The notes beneath the pieces are model-generated. The model worked only from the letters and a program-made list of their open reading frames with translations. It had not been told where the DNA came from and searched no databases. A program made the position numbers and the translations under genes. Below are positions 19,863 through 26,549 of a stretch of DNA of 64,000 nt, piece after piece. The stretch comes from Afifella pfennigii DSM 17143 (GTDB taxonomy: Bacteria; Pseudomonadota; Alphaproteobacteria; Rhizobiales; Afifellaceae). Where the stretch lies: NCBI RefSeq assembly GCF_000688515.1, contig NZ_JHZK01000001.1:62001-126000 (forward strand). Reading direction: 5' to 3'. Position 1 is the stretch's first letter. Every line of letters starts with the position of its first letter.

Positions 19863-20255
19863 TCAGCCCGCCATCCGCACGTGAAGGTCGGGCAGATTGA
19901 CCTCCGTATCGTTCGCCAGCGGGTCTTTCTCCACCGAGACCGCGTCCCCTTCCCGCAACGGCATGGCGACGGCATGACAGCGATTGGACTTCGCCCGCGC
20001 CGCGAAGGGCACGACGTCATAATCCATCTCAGCGTCGATGGCGAAAAGGAGATCGCTGACGGTATCGAGCGTCCAGTTCGACGGGCCGGAGAGCCAGCGG
20101 CTGATCTGCGAGGGCTTGCGCCCGATCTTCTCGGCGAGTTCCTTGCGCGTCAGGTCTTTCTCCGCGCAGGCCTCTTCCAGCGCCTTGATCACCGCCTCGT
20201 AGACCCGGTTTCTGTTGCGTGCGGCGAACAACGCCGCCTCGTAGCGATAGCTCAT
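19863..20255 (-). CDS. XRE-family HTH regulator, likely antitoxin
   Basis: The 130-residue protein has a Cro/C1-type helix-turn-helix in residues ~35-75 ([22 protein letters not shown] split over two helices, then [13 protein letters not shown]). This resembles HigA-type antitoxins and prophage regulators. I chose the ATG at 20255, which overlaps the stop of the upstream RelE-like gene (ATGA). The C-terminal half (about 85-130) is non-HTH and may bind the partner protein. Probably autoregulates the module. Confidence 0.8.
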   Translation of the reverse strand: MSYRYEAALFAARNRNRVYEAVIKALEEACAEKDLTRKELAEKIGRKPSQISRWLSGPSNWTLDTVSDLLFAIDAEMDYDVVPFAARAKSNRCHAVAMPLREGDAVSVEKDPLANDTEVNLPDLHVRMAG

Positions 20256-20782
20256 GATGGCACTGCGATCCTCTGGCGTGCATTGTCGGTGATGTAGCGC
20301 TCGTAGCGGAAATGCGGCGCGTCGGTGAAGGGCGCTGAAGGCAGGCCGGCCTCGGCCCAGATTTCCTCGCATACGAGCTTTTCCTGCTCGAACCGGGCCG
20401 ACCACATTCCCCCCAGTTCGTCCCGGCGCACCACATGCGTGCCGACGAAGACATCCGGCATCGCGAAGCGCCCGAAGACCCTGAGCGAGGGCCGAGGCTT
20501 GCGGCTGCGCAGCTCCCAATGCTCGAATTTCGCCGGCTTCAGCTGCTTCAGAAGGTCCTCCGTCACATAGCCGCCCTCGACGAAATGGCCGATATCGGCC
20601 TCCAGCATCGCCCAGCGCTTGCGCTCGCGGTCCTCAGAGCCGGCGCGCCCGGTTTCGATCGCCTTCGTCAAGGGCTGGCACATCAAGAACACCCTCGGCT
20701 CGCCTGCCCAGGGAGCGACAGGCCGCGCGGCCTTCAGCCGGCCTTCCAGCCTTGCGCACCTGATAGCATCTAGAATTGACAT
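20252..20782 (-). CDS. RelE/HigB-like protein, possible toxin
   Basis: A 176-residue protein upstream of and overlapping the XRE gene. The central stretch [21 protein letters not shown] followed by [16 protein letters not shown] (about residues 90-135) recalls the beta-sheet core of RelE/HigB-fold toxins, in which WELR and the RVF/F strands recur. The N-terminal ~75 residues and the C-terminal ~35 are extra. I chose the ATG at 20782 because it lies in an AT-rich promoter-like patch. No good ribosome-binding site precedes it, so the message may be leaderless or the start may lie a few codons downstream. The toxin assignment is an inference. Confidence 0.55.
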   Translation of the reverse strand: MSILDAIRCARLEGRLKAARPVAPWAGEPRVFLMCQPLTKAIETGRAGSEDRERKRWAMLEADIGHFVEGGYVTEDLLKQLKPAKFEHWELRSRKPRPSLRVFGRFAMPDVFVGTHVVRRDELGGMWSARFEQEKLVCEEIWAEAGLPSAPFTDAPHFRYERYITDNARQRIAVPS

Positions 20783-20949
20783 ATAAGTTAACCGCGCGCG
20801 AGCGGCAAGAGCGCCCCCCGACGCATCTTCTAGTCGAGTTCGGCGGTCCCTGCCACGCGCCGCCAGCGCGCACCTTTCGGCCTCGTCTTTCGGCAAAGGT
20901 TACTTTGGTTTAGAAGGGGCGCCTCGCCGACAAGAGGGGTCCGAACGAC
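20783..20949. promoter_or_regulatory. Divergent promoter region, RelE-like module / radical SAM gene
   Basis: The 167 bases between two divergent units include an AT-rich patch around 20775-20795 (TTGACATATAAGTTAAC, extending into the RelE-like start) that stands out from the GC-rich surroundings and could hold the module's promoter and XRE operator. On the other side, AGAGGGG at ribosome-binding distance precedes the radical SAM ATG. Confidence 0.4.
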
Positions 20950-22740
20950 ATGGCGGCGCTAGAAAGCATCTTCCATTTCGTCATGATCAAGCCGACGCAC
21001 TACGATGACGACGGCTACCCGATCCAATGGGTGCGCTCCGCCATCCCGTCCAACACGCTCGCCTGCCTCAACGGGCTTGCCGAGGATTGCCGCCGCCGCG
21101 AGGTGCTGGGCACAGGCGTCGATATCCGCCTTGATACCTATGACGAGACCAACCGGCGCGTCTTTCCCGAAAAGATCATCCGCCAGTTGCAGGCCGAGGG
21201 CGGCAAGGCGCTGATCGGCCTTGTCGGCGTGCAGTCGAACCAGTTCCCGCGCGCCGTCGACATCGCGCGCAAGTTCCGCGCCGCCGATATCCCCGTCGTC
21301 ATCGGCGGCTTCCATGTCTCCGGCTGCCTCGCCATGCTGCCGGAACTGCCGTCGGAGATCCGCGAAGCCATGGATCTCGGCATCTCCATCTTCGCCGGCG
21401 AGGCGGAGGAGAACCGGCTCGATATCGTCTTCAAGGATGCCTGGAACGGCGCCCTGAAGCCGCTCTACAACTACATGGACGACCTGCCGGACATCTCCAA
21501 CGCCCCCTCGCCCATCCTGCCCAGGAAGCATCTGAAGCACACGGCGGGCTCGCACTCCTCCTTCGATCTCGGCCGCGGCTGTCCCTTCCAGTGCTCCTTC
21601 TGCACCATCATCAACGTGCAGGGCAGGAAGTCGCGCTTTCGCACCGCCGACGACCTGGAGACGATCATCCGCGAGAACGTCGCCCAGGGCATCGACCGCT
21701 TCTTCATCACCGACGACAATTTCGCCCGCAACCGCCACTGGGAGAGCTTCTTCGACCGGCTCATCGCCCTGCGTGAGGGCGAGGGCCTCGACATCAAATT
21801 CGCCATCCAGGTCGACACGCTCTGCCACAAGATCGAGAACTTCATCGAGAAGGCGGTAAGAGCCGGCGCCACGCGCGTCTTCATCGGCCTGGAGAACATC
21901 AATCCGGACAATCTGATGGCTGCCAAGAAGCGGCAGAACAAGATCACCGAATACCGCAAGATGCTGCAGAAGTGGCGCGAACACGGCGCCACCACCTATG
22001 CCGGCTATATCCTCGGCTTTCCCGGCGATACGCGCCAATCCATCCTGCGCGACATTGAGATCATCAAGCGCGAACTGCCGCTGGAGCTGCTGGAGTTCTT
22101 CAACTTGACGCCGCTTCCCGGCTCGGAGGACCACAAAAACATGCTCGCCAAGGGCGAGTGGATGGACCCCGATCTGAACAAATACGACCTCGACCACCGC
22201 GTCACCCACCATCCGAAGATGAGCGACGGCGAATGGGACAAGGTCTACAAGGAGGCCTGGGACAGCTATTATTCGCGCGACCACCTGAAGACGATCATCC
22301 GCCGCGCCGCCGCCCATAGGCGCGGGCGGCCGGGCAACAAGCTTTTCCTCATCGTCTGGTTCTACCTGACGGTGAAAGTGGAAGGCGTGCATCCGCTGGA
22401 AGGCGGCTTCTTCCGCGTCAAGCATCGGCTCGATCGCCGCTCCGGCCTGCCGATCGAAAGCCCCTTCGTCTTCTATCCGCGCTTCGTCGCCGAAACGGTG
22501 GTCAAGCACCTGCGCTACGCCGTCAACATCGCCTCCTATTACCGCATCTACCGCGAGGTGAAACGCGACCCCGACCGGCGGCTCTACTCCGACCGGGCCA
22601 TCGAGCCGGATATGGACGAGACGCTCGCCGATCTGGAGATGATCCGCGACACCAGAGGCGGCGAGGAATGGCTCGCCCAGAACCGGCGCAACCGCGAACT
22701 GGTGGAAAAGGCGCGCAGCACGCCGGCGACCGCGGCCTGA
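20950..22740 (+). CDS. B12-binding-type radical SAM protein
   Basis: The 596-residue enzyme has an N-terminal cobalamin-binding-like domain (about 60-135, with GLVGVQSNQF and IPVVIGGFHVSG; no DxHxxG histidine, so base-off His ligation is unlikely), then a radical SAM domain with CxxxCxxC (C211, C215, C218 in GCPFQCSFC). Downstream elements FFITDDNFARN, RVFIGLENIN and YILGFPGDT are typical of the MiaB/Elp3-like barrel. The C-terminal ~150 residues are family-specific. It stands alone, with no biosynthetic partner gene, so the substrate is unknown. Confidence 0.85.
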   Translation: MAALESIFHFVMIKPTHYDDDGYPIQWVRSAIPSNTLACLNGLAEDCRRREVLGTGVDIRLDTYDETNRRVFPEKIIRQLQAEGGKALIGLVGVQSNQFPRAVDIARKFRAADIPVVIGGFHVSGCLAMLPELPSEIREAMDLGISIFAGEAEENRLDIVFKDAWNGALKPLYNYMDDLPDISNAPSPILPRKHLKHTAGSHSSFDLGRGCPFQCSFCTIINVQGRKSRFRTADDLETIIRENVAQGIDRFFITDDNFARNRHWESFFDRLIALREGEGLDIKFAIQVDTLCHKIENFIEKAVRAGATRVFIGLENINPDNLMAAKKRQNKITEYRKMLQKWREHGATTYAGYILGFPGDTRQSILRDIEIIKRELPLELLEFFNLTPLPGSEDHKNMLAKGEWMDPDLNKYDLDHRVTHHPKMSDGEWDKVYKEAWDSYYSRDHLKTIIRRAAAHRRGRPGNKLFLIVWFYLTVKVEGVHPLEGGFFRVKHRLDRRSGLPIESPFVFYPRFVAETVVKHLRYAVNIASYYRIYREVKRDPDRRLYSDRAIEPDMDETLADLEMIRDTRGGEEWLAQNRRNRELVEKARSTPATAA

Positions 22741-22826
22741 CGAAAAGCTTCGCGGGCCTTTCCGCCGGCCTGCCCTTGCAGCCGCCCCTCCCCCTCGCCG
22801 GCTAAACGAAAAGCCATGCTTCGCTC

Positions 22827-22852
22827 GGAACGCAAGGCCCCTTCATTCGGTT
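22827..22852 (+). promoter_or_regulatory. Possible EcfG (general stress) promoter
   Basis: GGAAC at 22827-22831 and GGTT at 22849-22852 are separated by 17 bases, near the alphaproteobacterial EcfG consensus GGAAC-N16/17-CGTT (one mismatch). It sits about 45 bases before a DUF892 stress-protein gene, a gene type often in that regulon. Confidence 0.45.
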
Positions 22853-22895
22853 GTGACGGAGAATGCATCCGAACCGAAGAGAAGGGAGAAAGAGC

Positions 22896-23384
22896 ATGGC
22901 TATCAAGAGCTTACAGGACCTTTTTGTGCACACGCTGAAGGACGTCTACTTCGCCGAGAGACAGATCGTGAAGGCCCTGCCATCGATGGCCGAGAAGGCC
23001 TCCGACAGCGAGTTGAAGAAGCTGTTCCAGACGCATCTTGAAGAGACCAAGGGCCAGGTCGACCGGCTGGAAGCCGTCTTCGGTCTCGTCAACGAGCGCC
23101 CGGAAGGCGAGAAATGCCCGGCGATCGAGGGCATCATCGCGGAGACTGAGGAGCTGATGTCCGAGATCGACGACGCCGATACCCGCGATGCCGCCATGGC
23201 CGCCGCGGCGCAGGCGGTGGAGCATTACGAGATCGCCCGCTACGGCACGCTCGTCGCCTGGGCAGAGCTTCTCGGCCACAAGGACGCCGCCAAGAAGCTG
23301 GCCGAAACGCTGGAAGAGGAAAAGAGCGCCGACGCCAAGCTGACGCGCGCCGGCCAGAGGAAGCTCAACCAGCAGGCGGCGTAA
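22896..23384 (+). CDS. DUF892 (YciF-like) ferritin-like stress protein
   Basis: A 162-residue, almost all-helical protein of the DUF892/YciF family, whose members adopt a ferritin-like four-helix fold with a di-metal site. Visible features are LQDLFVHTLKDVYFAERQI near the N-terminus, Glu and His residues in HLEETKGQ and VEHYEIARYG that fit metal ligands, and a final helix with LEEEKSAD. The ATG at 22896 follows GAAGGGAGAAAGAGC, a good ribosome-binding site. It is monocistronic, with a strong terminator downstream. The physiological role is not known precisely; the family is associated with desiccation, osmotic or oxidative stress. Confidence 0.88.
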   Translation: MAIKSLQDLFVHTLKDVYFAERQIVKALPSMAEKASDSELKKLFQTHLEETKGQVDRLEAVFGLVNERPEGEKCPAIEGIIAETEELMSEIDDADTRDAAMAAAAQAVEHYEIARYGTLVAWAELLGHKDAAKKLAETLEEEKSADAKLTRAGQRKLNQQAA

Positions 23385-23431
23385 ATCGGAGCCTGGCTTT
23401 CCTCCGGCTCCCCGCGCCGGAGAAGGCCGGC

Positions 23432-23464
23432 GAGAGCTGCGGCGGGCGCCGCAGCTCTCTTTCC
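23432..23464 (+). terminator. Rho-independent terminator after the DUF892 gene
   Basis: A perfect 12-bp stem (GAGAGCTGCGGC with GCCGCAGCTCTC) and 4-base loop, followed by TTTCC, begins 48 bases past the DUF892 stop. The symmetric stem may also stop transcripts of the convergent methyltransferase gene. Confidence 0.75.
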
Positions 23465-23472
23465 TGACGGCC

Positions 23473-23967
23473 TCAACCCTTCATACGGCGATAGACGAGA
23501 TGCGGCGAAGCCGGCGCGCCCGACGGCCGCTCGATCGTCGTGAAGCCGGGGAGCTGCAGCGGCCTGTCGGTGACGACATAGCCGCCTTCCGCCGCCCAAT
23601 CGGCGACCAGCGGCGACAGCCATTCGCGCGTGGCCAGATCGGCGGTCGGGTCGCCCGAGCCCATATCGACATGGATGAGGACCGGCTTGGCGGCGATACG
23701 CGGGTGGCACAGGCGCAGCGTGTCGCGCATATCGCCGACCACCATATGCGCCGCGTCGGGAATGCAGCCGGCATGGGCGCGGATCGCCTGATCGAAAGCG
23801 AAGATCTCGCGCTCCGGAAAAATCTGCCTCAGGTGATCGTAGGTGCGCCCGTTGCCGAGCCCGAGCTCGAAGACCGGCCCCGGCGTCTTGCCGATGAGGT
23901 CGGCGACGTGCTCCAGCAGCGTCTTCTGGGCGATCAGGCGGTTGATGGCGGCTTCCAGACGGCTCAC
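23473..23967 (-). CDS. Small class I SAM-dependent methyltransferase
   Basis: A 164-residue protein. The SAM-binding loop is VFELGLGNGRTYDHLR (motif I variant E-x-G-x-G-N-G, about residues 32-47), followed by an acidic end of strand 2 (FAFDQAI) and GDMRDTL. The core is complete although short. The substrate is unknown. The start is GTG at 23967. It is convergent with the DUF892 gene and divergent from the small gene at 24136. Confidence 0.78.
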   Translation of the reverse strand: MSRLEAAINRLIAQKTLLEHVADLIGKTPGPVFELGLGNGRTYDHLRQIFPEREIFAFDQAIRAHAGCIPDAAHMVVGDMRDTLRLCHPRIAAKPVLIHVDMGSGDPTADLATREWLSPLVADWAAEGGYVVTDRPLQLPGFTTIERPSGAPASPHLVYRRMKG

Positions 23968-24135
23968 GGGGGCGGCTCCTCATTGCGACGGCCCCCCTCT
24001 CGCACGGCGCCGGCGGATTCGCCAAGCCGACAACTCCATGACGGCTCGCCGCGGGCAGGAACCTCGCCCCGCTTTGCACCATTGGCCAAGCGAGGGCCGA
24101 CACGCCAGGCCGACACGCCAGAAGGATCGATCACC

Positions 24136-24513
24136 ATGCGCGCCTTTCACATTCCTTCCGTCGGGGACATCCACCACCCGGAAGCCTTCGTCACCGGCGT
24201 TTTGCGCAATTTCACCGCCGCCGCGCAGATGCTCGGCGCCGCCATCGACACGCTTCAGCTACGCCTTGCCCATGAAGGCCACGGCCTCGATCCGAGCTAC
24301 CAGATCGGCACCGCCGACGGTGTCGACGCCGTTGCCTTTTCCGGCACGACGCATGAGCCGCTCTTCGACGACGTCACCGGCCACATCGCCGAGGACAGAC
24401 TTTCAGACGCAACCTACACGGCCGAGCATGTGCGCGCCTGGCTCGATCAGATACGCGGCGGCGGGCCGGGCGACGCGCTTTCGCCCGGCATGCGCGGCGA
24501 GACGAGCTACTGA
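24136..24513 (+). CDS. Small hypothetical protein
   Basis: A 125-residue predicted cytosolic protein that I do not recognise. The N-terminal half looks helical (TGVLRNFTAAAQMLGAAIDTLQ), the rest is polar with many Asp/His/Gly. No signal peptide or known motif is visible. Codon use (GC at third positions) matches real genes around it, and the ATG is preceded by GAAGGATCG. It is monocistronic. A GGAAC is present about 80 bases upstream, but the second element is a poor match for EcfG. Confidence 0.55.
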   Translation: MRAFHIPSVGDIHHPEAFVTGVLRNFTAAAQMLGAAIDTLQLRLAHEGHGLDPSYQIGTADGVDAVAFSGTTHEPLFDDVTGHIAEDRLSDATYTAEHVRAWLDQIRGGGPGDALSPGMRGETSY

Positions 24514-24863
24514 GGCGGTCCCCGCCCGTGCCGGGTGAGGAATGGAAGGAGGTGGCGGCCAAAACGCGCCCCAATACGTGCCGATGAACCTTCTCGGCCC
24601 GCTGGCGCACACATGGAAAGCACGTGAAAGCAGCTTCCAGGAGAGCGCCATAACCACCTCGACCGCCCTCGCCATCGCCATTGAGGCAAGCCGAACCCGC
24701 CACCGGCTGGCCGCGCGTCGCCACGGCCTTGCCATGTCGCCGGCCGTGCCGCGCTCGACGCTGCTGCTCTTTGCCGTATCCCGTTTGCGGCCGGCACCGG
24801 AGCGCGCCCTGCCCCGCGTCGCCGGCGGTCTTTGAAGCCTTTTTCGCTCTGGGTCCATCGAGG
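24514..24863. other. Gene-poor stretch
   Basis: These 350 bases hold no gene I can support. A plus-strand frame opening at 24584 is rich in Arg/Ala/Ser with no family resemblance. No hairpin with a T-tract was noticed. Confidence 0.4.
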
Positions 24864-25232
24864 CTAGAGGAGCTCGCGCAGCCGCGCGGGATCGGGCAGC
24901 CCATGCACGACGATCTCCGGCTCGTCGCCCGCCGAGTAGATCGTCACCTTCGCCGCCCCGAAGATGCGATCGAAGAGGGATTGGTCGATGCTGACGGAGC
25001 GAATGGAGCTTCGGCGCAATTCGCGCACCGCCTTGGAGAAGAGGCCGACGCGGTACTGCACCTCCTCGTCGGTGATCGTGAGTACCTCGGTGCGCGTCTT
25101 CACCCACCATAGGAGAAGCGCGATCAGCCCGACGCCTACGGGAATGGTGACCACGCAGACGAGGAAAAGCAGCGGGCTCGATCGGAACATGGAAGGGTGG
25201 GCGCGATAAAGCGGCGCAGCTGACATCGGCAT
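24864..25232 (-). CDS. PH-domain (DUF304/bPH2) membrane protein
   Basis: A 122-residue protein with a membrane region near residues 18-44 (LLFLVCVVTIPVGVGLIALLLWW) followed by a bacterial PH domain (LTITDEEVQYRVGLFSKAVRELRRSSIRSVSIDQS spread over ~50-85). The pattern of TRTEVLTITDEEV and the following I-x-x-VxVDQ-like strand is typical of YdbS/YdbT-type proteins. Its role is unknown; some relatives act in membrane stress responses. It is alone on the minus strand. Confidence 0.82.
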   Translation of the reverse strand: MPMSAAPLYRAHPSMFRSSPLLFLVCVVTIPVGVGLIALLLWWVKTRTEVLTITDEEVQYRVGLFSKAVRELRRSSIRSVSIDQSLFDRIFGAAKVTIYSAGDEPEIVVHGLPDPARLRELL

Positions 25233-25667
25233 TCTCCGAAAGACATCGCGATTGGCCCCAGAACGGCGCGAATCGACAGGCGTTCCTTGGCCTGCGCCTT
25301 ATGACGCAGCACCCGCGCATTACCAAACCGTCACTGGAGCCCCATCTGTGGAGAGGCGTAAGGAACCTCCGTGGCTTCTCATCATCGCCAAGGTGATCCT
25401 GGTGCTGTTCGACCTGTTCGACCTTGGCGCATCGAAGCTCCGGACCGCCCGGCCGGAACGCAGCGCATGCTGCTCCTGGCCGGATGAGACACAAAGAAGA
25501 GACCAACCCGGCATGGGCATGGTCCACAACCGAGCAATGATTGGATTCCAAGCATTTCTGGGGAGAGTAACGAGACTGCGCGTCGATGCATTTGGCGGGC
25601 GTCAACTCCGCAAATCGCTGGAGTTGAGCAATCCCAAGCGGGGCAAGTTCATCGAATGGAGATCGAC
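25233..25667. other. Intergenic stretch upstream of the EF-hand gene
   Basis: 435 bases without a supportable gene. It includes the divergent start regions of the PH-domain gene and the EF-hand gene. One plus-strand frame crosses it but has a patchwork composition with no coding character. Confidence 0.45.
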
Positions 25668-26183
25668 ATGAAAACATCTGTTTCGAAACTGCGTATGGCT
25701 GGCACGGCGGCTGTGACCGCGCTTGCCCTTGCGCTCAGCGTCGCTGGAGCGGCCGCGCAGCAGGGTCAGGGCCAAGGTCAGGGCCAGGGCCAGGGCCAGG
25801 GACGCGGCATGGGCATGGGCATGGGCGGAGGCCAAGGCGCCATGCAGCGCATGCAGGATCTGGACACCGATGGCGACGGCGTGCTGTCGCCGGCCGAGGC
25901 GTCGGCCTGGCACGAAATGGCCTTCGCGGCCATGGACGGCGACGGCGACGGCACTTTGACCAAGGCGGAGTTCATGTCCGTCAGCTTCGGTCCTGGCGGC
26001 GGCACCGGCCCGCGTGCGGGCACCCGCAAGGAAGCCCGGTTCGCCGATGCCGACCAGAACAATGACGGTGTTATCACGCTTCAGGAATTTACCAGTTCCG
26101 GCAATGCGCGCTTCACCGCCGCCGATTTCAACAAGGACGGCCGCGTCACCGTGCAGGAATTCTGGGCGAGCCACGCCCGTTGA
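25668..26183 (+). CDS. Exported EF-hand calcium-binding protein
   Basis: A 171-residue secreted or periplasmic protein. A signal peptide (residues 1-~34, cleavage near AGAAAQ) leads into a Gln-Gly repeat tract, a Gly/Met stretch (GRGMGMGMGGG), then four EF-hand loops: DTDGDGVLSPAE, DGDGDGTLTKAE, DQNNDGVITLQE and DFNKDGRVTVQE. Each has Asp/Asn at the calcium-coordinating positions and Glu at position 12. I chose the second ATG (25668), since it begins the signal peptide. A calcium sensor or buffer in the envelope is the likely role; the partner is unknown. A strong terminator follows. Confidence 0.87.
   Translation: MKTSVSKLRMAGTAAVTALALALSVAGAAAQQGQGQGQGQGQGQGRGMGMGMGGGQGAMQRMQDLDTDGDGVLSPAEASAWHEMAFAAMDGDGDGTLTKAEFMSVSFGPGGGTGPRAGTRKEARFADADQNNDGVITLQEFTSSGNARFTAADFNKDGRVTVQEFWASHAR
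25761..25801 (+). repeat. Hexanucleotide-type tandem repeat inside the EF-hand gene
   Basis: About seven tandem copies of CAGGGC and near-variants (CAGGGT, CAAGGT) encode the Gln-Gly tract. Because the unit is six bases, copy-number change keeps the frame and would only alter the linker length. Confidence 0.8.
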
Positions 26184-26213
26184 GGATTCCGACGCCAAGC
26201 GACGGATGATGCC

Positions 26214-26245
26214 AAGACCCCGCTTCCGGCGGGGTCTTTTGTTTT
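26214..26245 (+). terminator. Rho-independent terminator after the EF-hand gene
   Basis: AAGACCCCGC pairs with GCGGGGTCTT across a short TTCC-type loop, followed by TTGTTTTG. It starts about 30 bases past the stop codon. Confidence 0.88.
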
Positions 26246-26549
26246 GAGCGCCCTCCTGCCTCCAGTGGCTCTTCGCGCCGCATACCGGCCTCCGCTGACG
26301 CGCATTAACCAACTGTTAAATATGAAGTTCTACTTCTGTTAACGGTTTTCTTCGATCGCAGCGGAAGAAAAGTGCGGTCCAATACATTCAGTCTCGTAGA
26401 GAGAGGAACTTCTGCCGCCAAAGGCAGATCGGCCGGCGGCCGGCGCCAGTGCAGCCTTCGTGGTGTCTTGGGCCGGGCTCGCCGGCGGAAAACAACGCGC
26501 AGCCTGCATCCGGCAGGCGCCGCCCGGCAGGTGAAAAGGGTGGACGTCC
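26246..26549. other. Intergenic region upstream of the sensor kinase
   Basis: Just over 300 bases with an AT-rich island at 26300-26350 in otherwise GC-rich DNA. Within it are two copies of CTGTTAA (26313-26319 and 26336-26342) and an inverted repeat GAAGT-TCT-ACTTC at 26324-26336, a plausible promoter/operator. The ~200 bases from there to the kinase start hold no gene I can support. Confidence 0.45.

Noticed and set aside
19462-24513. Region 19-24.5 kb as an integrated prophage or genomic island
   Set aside because: No integrase, no tRNA-linked direct repeats and no phage structural genes; only the three-gene module has a mildly foreign look.
24584-24835. Possible small protein downstream of the 24136 gene
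   Set aside because: Arg/Ala/Ser-rich, no ribosome-binding site, no resemblance to known small protein families such as DUF1127.
25252-25671. 139-codon frame between PH-domain and EF-hand genes
   Set aside because: Patchwork composition, poor third-position bias, and it runs into the EF-hand signal peptide region in another frame.
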